Assembly: GCA_964353355.1 (NCBI GenBank)
Contig: CAYGVT010000079.1
Coordinates: forward strand, 1 to 46,502
Source of the DNA: CAYGVT01 sp964353355
Lineage (GTDB): Archaea; Thermoplasmatota; DTKX01; GCA-020343715
Direction of reading: 5' to 3'
DNA: 46,502 bases
Of the stretch, positions 1-8,347 are shown one piece after another (the first letter of the stretch is position 1; each line of letters opens with the position of its first letter). A program made the translations under genes and the position numbers. The notes below the pieces were generated by a model that saw only the letters and a program-made list of their open reading frames with translations, did no database searches and was not told the origin of the DNA.

Positions 1-624
1 CACGCGCGCCGCGCCCTGGTAGACGTAGAGGCCGTAGCCGTCGTTGCCCTCGATGACGCAGTCCTCGATGACCGGCGAGGATGACAGCACGTAGATGCCG
101 TAGTTGCAGTGCGTGATGGTGGAGTTCTCGATGACCGCGTCCGTGGTCTCGACCATCATCCCCCTGCGGTAGGCCACGGGCACGCCGCAGTCCTCCACCA
201 CGCTCGCGCTGATGCGCAGCCTGGACCCCGCGCGGGAGAACCACAGGTAGTGCATGCCCCACCTCGACGTGACCACGGTCGCGTCGGCGGTCGTCGCCGG
301 GTCGTTGTCCTGGTCCCTCAGGCTAAGAGCGCCCCCGGGCTTGACGGTTATGTTGAACTGCCCGGGGTACGTGCAGTTGAAGCGCAGCACCACGTTGAGG
401 AGGGTGAGGTTCCCCGTGGGCTCGACGATGAGGCTGCCATTGATGACGAAGTCTCCCAGTACGACCATCTCCGACCCCGTGACGACCCAGTCACCGTCAG
501 CGGGTGGTAAGGCGCTCGAGGACGGGGCCAGCATGAGGGCGGCCGCCACGAGCGTCAGCGCCATCAGGAGCATCAGCACGACGGTCCTTCCGGACGAGTC
601 GAATGGGGCGGCACCCTCTGTCAT
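1..624 (-). CDS. Secreted parallel beta-helix (NosD-like) surface protein, N-terminal part
   Basis: The open frame runs from ATG at 624 off the left edge, giving 208 codons without a stop; the C-terminus lies outside the window. A GGAGAGG ribosome binding site sits a few bases upstream of the ATG. Residues about 13-38 form a hydrophobic signal peptide ending in an Ala/Ser-rich stretch. Residues about 45-110 resemble the beta-strand cap seen at the start of secreted right-handed beta-helix proteins. From about 135 on there are PbH1-type repeats (IENSTITHCNYGI, IEDCVIEGNDGYGL). The family includes NosD-type and carbohydrate-related surface proteins, and a specific substrate cannot be told. Its N-terminal plan closely parallels the 1291-residue beta-helix protein at 38551-42426, so the two are probably paralogs. 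Confidence 0.85.
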   Translation of the reverse strand, partial: MTEGAAPFDSSGRTVVLMLLMALTLVAAALMLAPSSSALPPADGDWVVTGSEMVVLGDFVINGSLIVEPTGNLTLLNVVLRFNCTYPGQFNITVKPGGALSLRDQDNDPATTADATVVTSRWGMHYLWFSRAGSRLRISASVVEDCGVPVAYRRGMMVETTDAVIENSTITHCNYGIYVLSSSPVIEDCVIEGNDGYGLYVYQGAARV

Positions 625-664
625 CTGAACCTCTCCTGGACCTCCTTGCAATTGTCGCGGTCAG

Positions 665-673
665 CAAATAAGG
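665..673 (-). promoter_or_regulatory. TATA box of the left-edge beta-helix gene
   Basis: On the minus strand this reads CCTTATTTG. It lies about 45 bases before the ATG at 624, which leaves a leader of about 20 bases carrying the GGAGAGG site. Assigned by pattern and spacing only. Confidence 0.45.
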
Positions 674-735
674 CTTTGGGCATCGGGACACCGCGCCGGC
701 CAGTGGCGCGCGCCCCCATAAGGGTGCTCCGAAGG

Positions 736-743
736 CCTTATCC
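736..743 (+). promoter_or_regulatory. TATA box of the MFS gene
   Basis: CCTTATCC is centred about 27 bases before the GTG at 767. No ribosome binding site lies between, which fits a leaderless transcript. Confidence 0.4.
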
Positions 744-766
744 ACCCCCTGCGCCTTCCCCCGCGC

Positions 767-1882
767 GTGCGGGCCGACCTGACCTGGTTCACCGCCAACG
801 TCGGCATCACGGCCGTGGGCGGCTTCATCCCCCTGTTCGCCAAGGACGAGCTTGGCATCGACGACCCCTACATCGGCATCGCGGTCACGCTCTACTCGCT
901 GTCCATGTTCTTCTCCTCTTACATGTTCGGCAGGTGGTCGGACATCCAGGGCCTCCGGCGGTTCATCCTGGGAGGGCTCCTGTTCACATCGGTGGCGATG
1001 CTCGCGCACCTGCTCATCGTCGACGCGTGGACGCTGTGGGCGGTGCGCATCCTCGCCGGCATCGCGTGCGGCGTGTTCCCGGCCGCGCTCGTGGACTACG
1101 TCACGCGCAGCAACGGGCGGCTGGGCAAGTACTCGGCCTGGGGCTCGCTGGGCTGGGGAGTGGGCTCGCTGGGCGCGAGCCTCGTCGCGCAGGCCTACGG
1201 CGGGCTCACGGCGCTTTTCGTCCTCGGGTCGGGCATCATGCTGCTCGCGTTCGCGGTCTCGCTCACGCTGCGGCCCGTGCGGGAGATACACCACAGGGTC
1301 CCGCTCATCCCCCGGGCCATCATGAGGCGCAACGCCCACATCTACGTGCCCATGCTCATCCGGCACTCGGGCGCGGCGGGCATCTGGGCCTTCTGGGTGC
1401 TGTTCCTGTGGGACATGGGCCACTCCTACGTGTGGATCGGCGTCATCCAGTTCGTGAACCCCGTCGCCCAGTTCGCCTTCATGTACGCCTTCACCGACCG
1501 CGTGCGCACGCGGCTGCTGTTCCCGCTGGGGCTGCTGCTGTCGTCGGTCGTGATGTTCAGCTTCACGTTCGCCACCAATCTGTGGCAGCTGCTGCCGACG
1601 CAGGTGCTGCTGGGCGCGGCCTGGTCGTGCACCTACGTGGGCGCACTGCGCACCGTGACCGATAACTCGGCCGAGAAGTCCACGGCCTCGGGCATCCTGA
1701 GCTCGACCACGTCCGTGTCCGCGGTCATCGGTCCCGCGATGGCCACGGTCCTGGTCTCCATCATCCACGACTACCGCGCGGAGATGTACCTGGGAGGCAC
1801 GCTCTCGTTCGTGGCGCTCATCCTGTACCTGGTGCTCCGGCGGTCCGCGGAGGCCGAGGCGCCCGCTACCGCCGCGACCTGA
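767..1882 (+). CDS. Major facilitator superfamily transporter
   Basis: A polytopic inner-membrane protein of 371 residues with about 12 hydrophobic segments in two halves, the usual size of an MFS carrier. Segment 2-3 carries the MFS loop signature in the form FGRWSDIQGLRR (about residues 55-66), and the N-terminal half has the glycine-rich helix packing typical of the family (GSLGWGVGSLGASL). The proton-coupled or uniport mechanism is family knowledge; the substrate cannot be read from the sequence. Start: the GTG at 767 matches the TATA spacing, but it falls very close to the first membrane helix, so a slightly longer N-terminus is possible. Its last 17 bases overlap the end of the convergent gene at 1866-2309. 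Confidence 0.85.
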   Translation: MRADLTWFTANVGITAVGGFIPLFAKDELGIDDPYIGIAVTLYSLSMFFSSYMFGRWSDIQGLRRFILGGLLFTSVAMLAHLLIVDAWTLWAVRILAGIACGVFPAALVDYVTRSNGRLGKYSAWGSLGWGVGSLGASLVAQAYGGLTALFVLGSGIMLLAFAVSLTLRPVREIHHRVPLIPRAIMRRNAHIYVPMLIRHSGAAGIWAFWVLFLWDMGHSYVWIGVIQFVNPVAQFAFMYAFTDRVRTRLLFPLGLLLSSVVMFSFTFATNLWQLLPTQVLLGAAWSCTYVGALRTVTDNSAEKSTASGILSSTTSVSAVIGPAMATVLVSIIHDYRAEMYLGGTLSFVALILYLVLRRSAEAEAPATAAT

Positions 1883-2309
1883 GGTACCAGTCCACGGCCT
1901 TGAGCAGCTCCCCCTTGAACTCCTTGGAGGTGCCCGAGACGTCGATGCAGCCCCGCGGGACGAAGAGCTTGAGATCGCCCATCATCGAGCGCTTGGCCTC
2001 GCGGACCTCGTCGAGGTAGAGCTCGAGGTAGTCGCACACCGGCTTGGACAGGTCGGGGCGGAACCTCGCCGAGTGGTAGCCGTCGCTGCTCACCTCGTCG
2101 GTGACGAACTCCTGCTTGATGGGGCCAAGCACGAGCAGCCGCCAGTTGGTGAGGTACATGTCCCCCTCCATGATCGACAGCGGCGCGTCGGGCGCGTCCG
2201 AGGACACGAATCCCTTGTTCTGCTGCACCACGTACTCCTCTTGGTACAGCAAGGGCCTTCCCTTCGCGTCGTAGACGCGGCCGAAGCCGTCCTCCCTACC
2301 AGCCCTCAT
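1866..2309 (-). CDS. Small GRAM/PH-like domain protein, hypothetical
   Basis: A soluble protein of 147 residues (149 if the upstream GTG at 2315 is used) with no signal peptide or membrane segment. About residues 45-60 read EGDMYLTNWRLLVLG, which resembles the strand-turn-strand core of GRAM and bacterial PH domains (glycine, then LTNxRL and a hydrophobic strand). The C-terminal part has a long helix followed by a strand pair and FKG, also compatible with a PH-like fold. PH/GRAM domains often bind membranes or partner proteins, but no ligand is evident. ATG 2309 is preferred over GTG 2315; both agree with the TATA element at 2335-2344. The gene converges on the MFS gene with a 17-base overlap. 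Confidence 0.65.
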   Translation of the reverse strand: MRAGREDGFGRVYDAKGRPLLYQEEYVVQQNKGFVSSDAPDAPLSIMEGDMYLTNWRLLVLGPIKQEFVTDEVSSDGYHSARFRPDLSKPVCDYLELYLDEVREAKRSMMGDLKLFVPRGCIDVSGTSKEFKGELLKAVDWYLRSRR

Positions 2310-2334
2310 GGCCACATGCTTCCCCCAGGGGCCC

Positions 2335-2344
2335 TATACATAAG
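2335..2344 (-). promoter_or_regulatory. TATA box of the GRAM-like gene
   Basis: The minus strand reads CTTATGTATA, centred 25-31 bases before the two candidate starts at 2315 and 2309, so the message is probably leaderless. Confidence 0.5.
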
Positions 2345-2463
2345 CGGGCAGGGGTCTTCTACTTTTCGGCCGGCCTGTTGCCCCCCGGTCAGCATCTGGC
2401 CACCCCACGGGCGCGGGCCCCGTCACATGCGCGTGATTAACCGCGATGGCCATCACGAGCGTC

Positions 2464-2470
2464 TCATATG
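2464..2470 (+). promoter_or_regulatory. TATA-like element of the PLD gene
   Basis: TCATATG is centred about 27 bases before ATG 2494. This supports a leaderless start at 2494 rather than the in-frame ATG at 2446, which would lie upstream of the element. Confidence 0.4.
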
Positions 2471-2493
2471 CAACCCCCGCCCTCCCATCATGC

Positions 2494-5088
2494 ATGGGAC
2501 GCACTCTGCCAAGCCTGCTGCTCGTCGCGCTCGCGCTGCAATCGCTCCTGCCCCTGGCCATAGGCGAGGGGCCTCCTGGGCCAGAGGTCGTCATCTCCGA
2601 GGTCCATCCCTGGCCCGCGTCGGACGGGGCCTCTGAGTTCGTGGAGCTGCACGTGCCCGTGACCGCGGGAGGCGTCGCCAGCCTCAGGGGATGGACGCTC
2701 ACCGACTCGGACGGCGCGCCAGAGCTCGTCCTCGGCCGCGTGACGATGGAGCCGGGGGCCTACCTCGTCATCTGGAACTGCCCGCGGCCGATTGGGGCCA
2801 AGGGGCTGTCCTGTCGCAGGGAGGCCCCTACCTGGAACAACGACGGCGACGATGTCACGCTGCTCGACGCGCAGGGGCGCGTCCGCGCCCACCTGGCCTA
2901 TGGCTCGGGCGATGCGGTCGACCCCGCCCCCGACGGCTGGGTGGACGGGGGCATCGCCGCCCCAGCCAAGGGCATGTCCATCTCGCTCGATCCGGTCTCG
3001 GGGGAGTGCGTGGAGGCCCCACCGACACCCGGGAGGGCGGGTCCGGCCAACCATGCGGCATTGGACGCCGTCCCCCCGTCCGGCATGGAGGGCCAGCTGT
3101 TCTGGGCGACGTCGTGCGCGACCGTCGCTGACCCGCCCGTCGTCCCTTCCCTTCTGATGGCCGCGGTCCACCCTGGTGGCGGGCCCGATTGGGAGACGGT
3201 GGTGCTCGAGAACCGCGGCGACGGCGCGGTCCCGCTCGATGGCATGACGCTCACGGATGGCGAGGGCACGTGGGCCCTGCCCGAGGGGTCCGCCATCCGA
3301 TCCCACGCGCGCGCCAGCGTCGCGTGGAACGCCACCGCGCACTCCGTCCTCTGGGGGCGCCCGCCGGACCTGGTCGCGACGCCCGAGGGGCAGTTCGCGC
3401 TCGCTGACGCCGGCGACGAGGTGTCGGTCCTGGGACCGAGCGGCGAGGTGCTCGACCGGGTGGCGTTCGGCGATGCCGACGGCGGATGTGGTCTTGGCTG
3501 GTCCGGCCCTCCCGTGGGCTGCCCGGCGAGGATGCCCTGGGGCCGCCTCATCGCGCGGTGCCCCGGCCCTGACACGGACACGGCCCGGGACTGGTCCTGC
3601 TCGGCCATGTGCGGCTGGCTAGACCCCGGGGGACCGGACGTCCCGCTCGATGCCCGCGCCGCGTGCTTCGTCACGCCCGGGGAGGGGTTCGACGCGCTCG
3701 TCGGCGCCATCTCGTCCGCGCGCGAGCGCATCTCGGCCGCTGTCTACTGGCTCACCAGCGCCGAGGTCGCGTCCGCGCTCGCGCAGCGCGCCCGCTCGGG
3801 CGTGGAGGTCGAGCTGCTCGTCGAGGACCGGCCCGTGGGCGCCTCCACCGACGAGCTCGCGCGCAGGGACTCGCTCCTGCTGGCGCTGGTGGAGGCGGGT
3901 GTGCGCGTCCGCATGACGTTCGGGACCGATGAGGGCGTGCGCCTGCAGCCCTACGCCTTCCACCACGCCAAGTACGCGGTCTTGGACGGGCGCACCATCG
4001 TCGTGACGACCGAGAACTGGGTCACCAGCTCGTTCCCGGCCCCGGGTCAGGGGTCCGAGGGGCTCACGCGGGGCTGGGGGGCCGTGGTCGAGTGCCCCGC
4101 GCTCGCGTCCGAGCTGGAGCGCGTGCACCGTCACGACGTCGAGCGCGCCTCCATCCCATGGGATGGGGAGGATTTACAGGTGCGGGGGGCATCGTTGCCG
4201 GTCTGCACCGCTAGGCCTTCCCCCACGCTCCTCCCGGCCCGCGCCGGGCTGCTCTTCGGCCCCGAAGGATGGGGCGAGGGCCTCTCTGGCATCCTGGGCG
4301 TCATCGGGGAGGCCAATGCCTCCCTCGACCTCGAGCTCTCCGAGCTGGAGGTCGAGTGGTCCGACGCCCCGTCGCCGCTCGTCAACGCGCTGCTCGGCGC
4401 CGCGGCCCGGGGCGTGCGCGTGCGCGTCCTCGTGGACGGGGGCGTCGGTTCGCTGGGCGAGGGGACCGTCGACGGGCTGCAGCGATCCGCCGCGCGCGCG
4501 GGGGCGACGGGGCTCCGGGCCGCGGTGGCGCGCGGGCTCGAAGGGGCCTCCAGGCTGCACGCGAAGGGGCTCGTCGCGGACGGGCGCCGCGTGCTGCTGG
4601 GCTCGATGAACTGGGTCCAGGCCTCGGTGCTCCGCAACCGCGAGGTGGACGTGCTGCTCGACTGCCCCCCTGCGGCGTCGCGGCTCTCTTCCGCCTTCGA
4701 CGCCGACTGGAACGCCTCCGTGGTCGCTGCGCCGCCAGGGCCGCCGGCGGTCGTCATGGCGTCCCTGCTCGAGGGCTGGTCGCCTGTGCCGTCCCCCCTG
4801 CCCGAGGGGCCGCCGCCGACCGCGGACGGGGGGCCGTTCGACGCGCTCGCTGGCGTCCCACGGGCCGCGGCCTTCATCGCAATCTGCCTCGCCGCATGGG
4901 GGCTCGAGAGGCGGTACAGGCCTTTCGCCCTGGTGCGGGCGCGCCTTGGGCGCACTTGGCCTTGGACGACCGCCGCGGTCCGGGGGGCGGTCCGCCTCAG
5001 GCAGACCCCGACGGGGGCTCCTCCTCCCACTCGAGCTCCGGTTCCGCCGACGGCGGGGCCGGGGTCGCGGGGGGCGGGAGGCTCGTGA
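2494..5088 (+). CDS. Secreted, membrane-anchored phospholipase-D-like protein with two lamin-tail domains
   Basis: An 864-residue protein. A signal peptide spans residues about 1-24. Two lamin-tail-like domains follow (about 30-145 and 215-335), each with the typical end in which a D/GDE-V turn precedes LLD or VLG, a Gly and a strand ending in YG or FG. Two PLD half-domains come next, each with an intact HxKxxxxD motif (HAKYAVLD near residue 490; HAKGLVAD near 690), followed by TTENW and GSMNW. In the PLD superfamily the paired HKD motifs form one phosphodiesterase site, so this may be an extracellular nuclease or phospholipase; the substrate is an inference. A membrane helix near residues 790-807 and a basic tail anchor it with the catalytic part outside. 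An in-frame ATG at 2446 would add 16 polar residues and is not favoured. The 3' end overlaps the convergent TPR gene by 92 bases. Confidence 0.88.
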   Translation: MGRTLPSLLLVALALQSLLPLAIGEGPPGPEVVISEVHPWPASDGASEFVELHVPVTAGGVASLRGWTLTDSDGAPELVLGRVTMEPGAYLVIWNCPRPIGAKGLSCRREAPTWNNDGDDVTLLDAQGRVRAHLAYGSGDAVDPAPDGWVDGGIAAPAKGMSISLDPVSGECVEAPPTPGRAGPANHAALDAVPPSGMEGQLFWATSCATVADPPVVPSLLMAAVHPGGGPDWETVVLENRGDGAVPLDGMTLTDGEGTWALPEGSAIRSHARASVAWNATAHSVLWGRPPDLVATPEGQFALADAGDEVSVLGPSGEVLDRVAFGDADGGCGLGWSGPPVGCPARMPWGRLIARCPGPDTDTARDWSCSAMCGWLDPGGPDVPLDARAACFVTPGEGFDALVGAISSARERISAAVYWLTSAEVASALAQRARSGVEVELLVEDRPVGASTDELARRDSLLLALVEAGVRVRMTFGTDEGVRLQPYAFHHAKYAVLDGRTIVVTTENWVTSSFPAPGQGSEGLTRGWGAVVECPALASELERVHRHDVERASIPWDGEDLQVRGASLPVCTARPSPTLLPARAGLLFGPEGWGEGLSGILGVIGEANASLDLELSELEVEWSDAPSPLVNALLGAAARGVRVRVLVDGGVGSLGEGTVDGLQRSAARAGATGLRAAVARGLEGASRLHAKGLVADGRRVLLGSMNWVQASVLRNREVDVLLDCPPAASRLSSAFDADWNASVVAAPPGPPAVVMASLLEGWSPVPSPLPEGPPPTADGGPFDALAGVPRAAAFIAICLAAWGLERRYRPFALVRARLGRTWPWTTAAVRGAVRLRQTPTGAPPPTRAPVPPTAGPGSRGAGGS

Positions 5089-7729
5089 GCGCGGTGGCGC
5101 CCGGCGCCGCGGGCGCGGGGGCGCCCCCGCCATGGCGTGAGAGGAGCTCCGCCGCGGCCGCCGAGGCGGGGTCGGCCGCGAGCGCGCGCCGTGCCTCCCT
5201 GGCCGCGCCCTTGGCGTCGCCCGATGCCTCGAGCGCGCGGGCCAGGGCGAGCCGGGTAGGCGCATGCCTCGGGTCGAGCCGCGCCGCCTCCGTGAGGATC
5301 CGGACCGCGGATTTGGCCCGCCCGCGCCTCCCGAGCGCGAGCCCCTTCCCGTACCATGCGAGCGCGTGCGTGCGCGACACGCCGATGGCCTCGTCGAACG
5401 CGCGCTCTGCCGCCCTGACGTCCCCCAGCTCGAGCAGGCTCATGCCCAGCAGCGCCCTCGGCGACTCGTCGTCGAGGTCCTGCCCGGACGCCCGCGCGAA
5501 CGCCTCGGCCGCGCCGCGGTGGTCGCCGAGCTCGCGCAGCGCGTTGCCGAGGTCGAGCTGCAGCCGCGGGAGCGCGCCGTCGATGGCCGCGGCCGCGCGC
5601 AGCTCGCCGGCCGAGCCGGCCGCGTCGGTCCCGACGTAGAGGGCGCGGCCCATGGCGTGGTGCGCCCGCGCGCGGTCGCCCTCCCCGAGTTCCCTCGGCG
5701 GCCTCTGCTTGGCCCTGTAGGGGATGAGGCCGTCCGCACCCTCGTCCCTCTTGTCGCCCTCCGCCCCGGCCTTCCCACCGGTCCTCTTGCTGGAAGCCCC
5801 GCCGTCCGGGACCTCCGCCTCCACATGTTCCTCGGGCCCGGGCGCCGGGGGCACGGTCGCCCCACCAGCCATGGCCCCGGCCTCGTCCTCCTTGACCTCC
5901 ACGAGCAGGTCCGATGTCGCGGCCGTCCGGTCGCCCGGGGGTGCCAGGAGGTCCTCGAGCTCGGCGCGCACGTCCTCGGAGCGCCCCAGCTCGGCGAGCG
6001 CCTCCGCGGTGCGCAGCCTCCGCTCCACGGGGTCGGACACCTCGTCAGGCTCCAGCGCGCCCATCGTGTCGATGGCGTCGCGGTACCGGTGGGCGCGCAG
6101 CATCACGTCGGCGCGCGACTCCCTCGCGTGCAGCGAGGTGCGCGGCATCATGAGCGCGGTGTCGAGGGCGCCCACGGCGTCGGTGTAGTCCCCGAGCTCC
6201 GCGAGCATGGTGCCCTTGCGCTCCCACAGCCGCCCCTGCGCGGGCTGGCGGCGGATGCCGCGCGTGACGGCCTCGAGCGCGTCCGAGTAGGCGCGCGCGG
6301 CCTCGCGGGGGCGGCCCAGCCCCTCCAGCAGCCCCCCTCTCAGGAAGTGCGCCTCGTCGAAGTCGTCGTTGAGCCGGATGGCGTTCTCCACCGCCTCGAG
6401 CGCCTCGTCGGGCCGGTCGAGGGCCTGGAGTATCTCCGACTTGAGCAGCCACGCGTGGTCGTAGTTGGGGTTGAGCTCCAGGCTCTTGTCCACCCACTTG
6501 AGCGCGGCCTCCTGGTCGCCTAGCGCGTGGTAGGACTCGCCCTTGGCGTACATCGCGTAGTCGAACTTGGGGTTGATCTCGAGCGCCCTGTCGTGGTACT
6601 TGACGGCCTCGTCGTCTCGTCCCGCGCGGTTGAGGGCATTGCCGATGTTGTTCCAGGCGATGTCGTACTTGGGGTCGACCCCGATGGCCCTCTCGAACCA
6701 CGGGATGGAGGAGATGTAGTTGCCCAGGTTGTACTCGGCGTTGCCCCTGTTGTTGAGCAGCACCGCGTCCTTGGGGTCGAGCGCTATGGCCCTCTCGTAG
6801 GCGGCGATGCCGTCGTCGAGCCTGTCGAGCAGGTGGTAGGTGTAGCCCAGGTTGTACCACGCGGCCTTGTACACGGGGTCTATCGTTATGGCCTGGCGGT
6901 AGCACTGCACCGCCACGTCGTAGAACCCCGCGTTGAGGAAGACGTAGCCGCGGTTGTTCCAGACCTCCGCGTTGCGCATGTCGCGGGTGAGCGCCTCGTC
7001 GTAGGCCTCGACCGCCAGGTCGTTCTCCTCGAGCTGGTAGTGGAGGTTGCCCTTGACCTTCCAGAGCTCCGGGTCGTCCTTGTACAGGTCCAGCGCGCGG
7101 TCGAGCGCTTTAATGGCGCGCCTCGGCCGCTTGACCTCGCCCCAGAGCAGCGCCTCGTGGTAGTGGATGTAGGCGCTCTCCCCCACCTCCTCGGCCACCC
7201 TGTGTAGCTCCCCGATGGTCTCCCGGGGCGTCCTGCCCTTCCGGAGGAACGCGACCATGTGGTCGTATGCGAGGCGGTACCTCCTGTTGATGACGATGGA
7301 TTGCTTGTAGGCCTTGAGGGCCTCGGCGTCCTCGTCCAGGAAGGCATGGGAGTTGCCCATGTTGCACCAGGCCACGTGGTAGGCCGAGTTGGCCTCTACG
7401 GCGCGCCTGTAGCACTCGATGGCCCCCCTGTGGTCGCCCGCGGCGTCCTTGACCACGCCCATGTTGTTCATGGCGACGAAGTCGCCTGGCGACCGCTCCA
7501 GGTGGGCCTCGTAGATGGCGATGGCGCGGGCGTGGTCGCCCGCGACGTAGGCGGCCTCGGCCTGCTCGAGCAGGGGGCGCACGCCCTCCGCCACGCGCTG
7601 CTCCAGCATCACGGCGCCCTTGACCTCGGCCGCCCTCCTGAGCACGGAGGTGCGGCTGTCGGCGCGCGGGTCGCCGCCGCCCTGGCCCTGACCTGACAGA
7701 CGAGACCACCGCGGGCGAGGGCCCGCCAT
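4997..7729 (-). CDS. Tetratricopeptide repeat protein
   Basis: A 910-residue soluble protein built almost entirely of 34-residue TPR units. About 16 run in series from residue 45 to 590, with clear A/W-x-N-x-G and A-x-x-x-Y/F-x-x-A-I-x-x-x-P signatures (NNMGVV, WNNRGYVF, WYNLGYTY, NNRGNAEYN). A low-complexity charged linker (about 595-690) follows, then about five more repeats to 875 and a Pro/Glu-rich tail. TPR arrays are protein-binding scaffolds, and no enzymatic domain is visible. Start: ATG 7729 sits about 25 bases after the TATA element at 7749-7757; ATGs at 7741 and 7738 and an internal ATG at 7609 are alternatives, the last beginning just before the first repeat. The final 92 bases overlap the PLD coding sequence in the opposite direction. 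Confidence 0.9.
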   Translation of the reverse strand: MAGPRPRWSRLSGQGQGGGDPRADSRTSVLRRAAEVKGAVMLEQRVAEGVRPLLEQAEAAYVAGDHARAIAIYEAHLERSPGDFVAMNNMGVVKDAAGDHRGAIECYRRAVEANSAYHVAWCNMGNSHAFLDEDAEALKAYKQSIVINRRYRLAYDHMVAFLRKGRTPRETIGELHRVAEEVGESAYIHYHEALLWGEVKRPRRAIKALDRALDLYKDDPELWKVKGNLHYQLEENDLAVEAYDEALTRDMRNAEVWNNRGYVFLNAGFYDVAVQCYRQAITIDPVYKAAWYNLGYTYHLLDRLDDGIAAYERAIALDPKDAVLLNNRGNAEYNLGNYISSIPWFERAIGVDPKYDIAWNNIGNALNRAGRDDEAVKYHDRALEINPKFDYAMYAKGESYHALGDQEAALKWVDKSLELNPNYDHAWLLKSEILQALDRPDEALEAVENAIRLNDDFDEAHFLRGGLLEGLGRPREAARAYSDALEAVTRGIRRQPAQGRLWERKGTMLAELGDYTDAVGALDTALMMPRTSLHARESRADVMLRAHRYRDAIDTMGALEPDEVSDPVERRLRTAEALAELGRSEDVRAELEDLLAPPGDRTAATSDLLVEVKEDEAGAMAGGATVPPAPGPEEHVEAEVPDGGASSKRTGGKAGAEGDKRDEGADGLIPYRAKQRPPRELGEGDRARAHHAMGRALYVGTDAAGSAGELRAAAAIDGALPRLQLDLGNALRELGDHRGAAEAFARASGQDLDDESPRALLGMSLLELGDVRAAERAFDEAIGVSRTHALAWYGKGLALGRRGRAKSAVRILTEAARLDPRHAPTRLALARALEASGDAKGAAREARRALAADPASAAAAELLSRHGGGAPAPAAPGATALTSLPPPATPAPPSAEPELEWEEEPPSGSA

Positions 7730-7748
7730 CCAGGTCATCACCCGCGAG

Positions 7749-7757
7749 GCTTATGTG
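7749..7757 (-). promoter_or_regulatory. TATA box of the TPR gene
   Basis: The minus strand reads CACATAAGC, centred about 25 bases upstream of ATG 7729. This is the argument for that start. Confidence 0.4.
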
Positions 7758-7891
7758 GTTTTCGTCGCGTTGGGCGCTGGGTGCCTGGCCCGGGCGCTGG
7801 GCGTGGGGCCCTCGCGCCGTCCCCGAGGGGTCGGTGGAGGGGTGCCAGCATGCCCCGAACGTTTGCCTGCGGGGGAACGATTTGCGCCCCT

Positions 7892-7900
7892 TCATATATG
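7892..7900 (+). promoter_or_regulatory. TATA box before a small gene or RNA
   Basis: TCATATATG is one of the best TATA matches in the window, in an AT-richer pocket. It is centred about 24 bases before ATG 7919. Confidence 0.5.
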
Positions 7901-7918
7901 CCCGTGACACAAAATAGC

Positions 7919-8077
7919 ATGCGACGCAGGAGGTCTCGACGCTTGACCGCGGAAGTCTCCGGGTCGTACCTCGTGATACCGTACGACAGCTGGGTCACCC
8001 AACTCCGGGTGAGCGGCGGCTTCTCGCTCGGCGCGTTCATGAGCCTTCAGCTAAGGTTCGCAGAGGAGGCTCGATGA
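7919..8077 (+). CDS. Possible 52-residue basic protein
   Basis: An open frame of 52 codons begins exactly where a leaderless transcript from the TATA element at 7892-7900 should start. The product opens with a very basic segment (MRRRRSRRL) followed by a mixed hydrophobic part (SGSYLVIPYDSWV) that could form beta-strands. I recognise no family. The reading frame contains two inverted repeats (7963-7987 and 7991-8001), so the stretch could instead act as a structured RNA or binding site. It lies between the divergently oriented TPR gene and the acyl-CoA dehydrogenase operon. Confidence 0.45.
   Translation: MRRRRSRRLTAEVSGSYLVIPYDSWVTQLRVSGGFSLGAFMSLQLRFAEEAR
7963..7987. repeat. Inverted repeat, 7-base arms
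   Basis: GTCGTAC (7963-7969) and GTACGAC (7981-7987) are perfect inverted copies separated by 11 bases. They could form a hairpin or be a protein site. A second palindrome, TGGGTCACCCA, follows at 7991-8001. Confidence 0.5.
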
Positions 8078-8277
8078 GGCGCGGGCGGGACCGCCCCGGG
8101 GTGGGGGGCTAGGAGGCCCTCCGCCCGGCGGTCACGTCCGCCTTCGACGTCAACGCTCCCCCCACAACCTCCTTCCAGCCGTTCGCGGGCGCTCGGCGGC
8201 AACGCGACGCGCGCCCGCCGGGGGCGCCGGACCCGGCCGCCCCCGCCACTCCATCTGGCCACGGCGCTCCACCAAAG

Positions 8278-8285
8278 GTTTATCA
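8278..8285 (+). promoter_or_regulatory. TATA box of the acyl-CoA dehydrogenase operon
   Basis: GTTTATCA lies about 67 bases before ATG 8348, predicting a leader of about 40 bases. The 200 bases before it (8078-8277) hold no supported gene, only GC-rich sequence with short hairpin potential near 8083-8097. Confidence 0.45.
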
Positions 8286-8347
8286 TGGATGCGCGCGATT
8301 TCCCCCCACTCCCGGCGGGCCAGTTCACCGACTGGACGGTGCTATAC

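Noticed and set aside
497..1768. A 423-codon open frame on the minus strand opposite the MFS gene
   Set aside because: The product is Arg/His/Gln-rich without family features and overlaps two well-supported genes.
8078..8277. A GC-rich structured RNA between the small gene and the acyl-CoA dehydrogenase operon
   Set aside because: Several short hairpins are possible, but this is expected at such GC content, and no known RNA family could be recognised.
8285..8347. N-terminal extension of the acyl-CoA dehydrogenase from ATG 8285
   Set aside because: It overlaps the TATA element, and the family's N-terminus begins at 8348.
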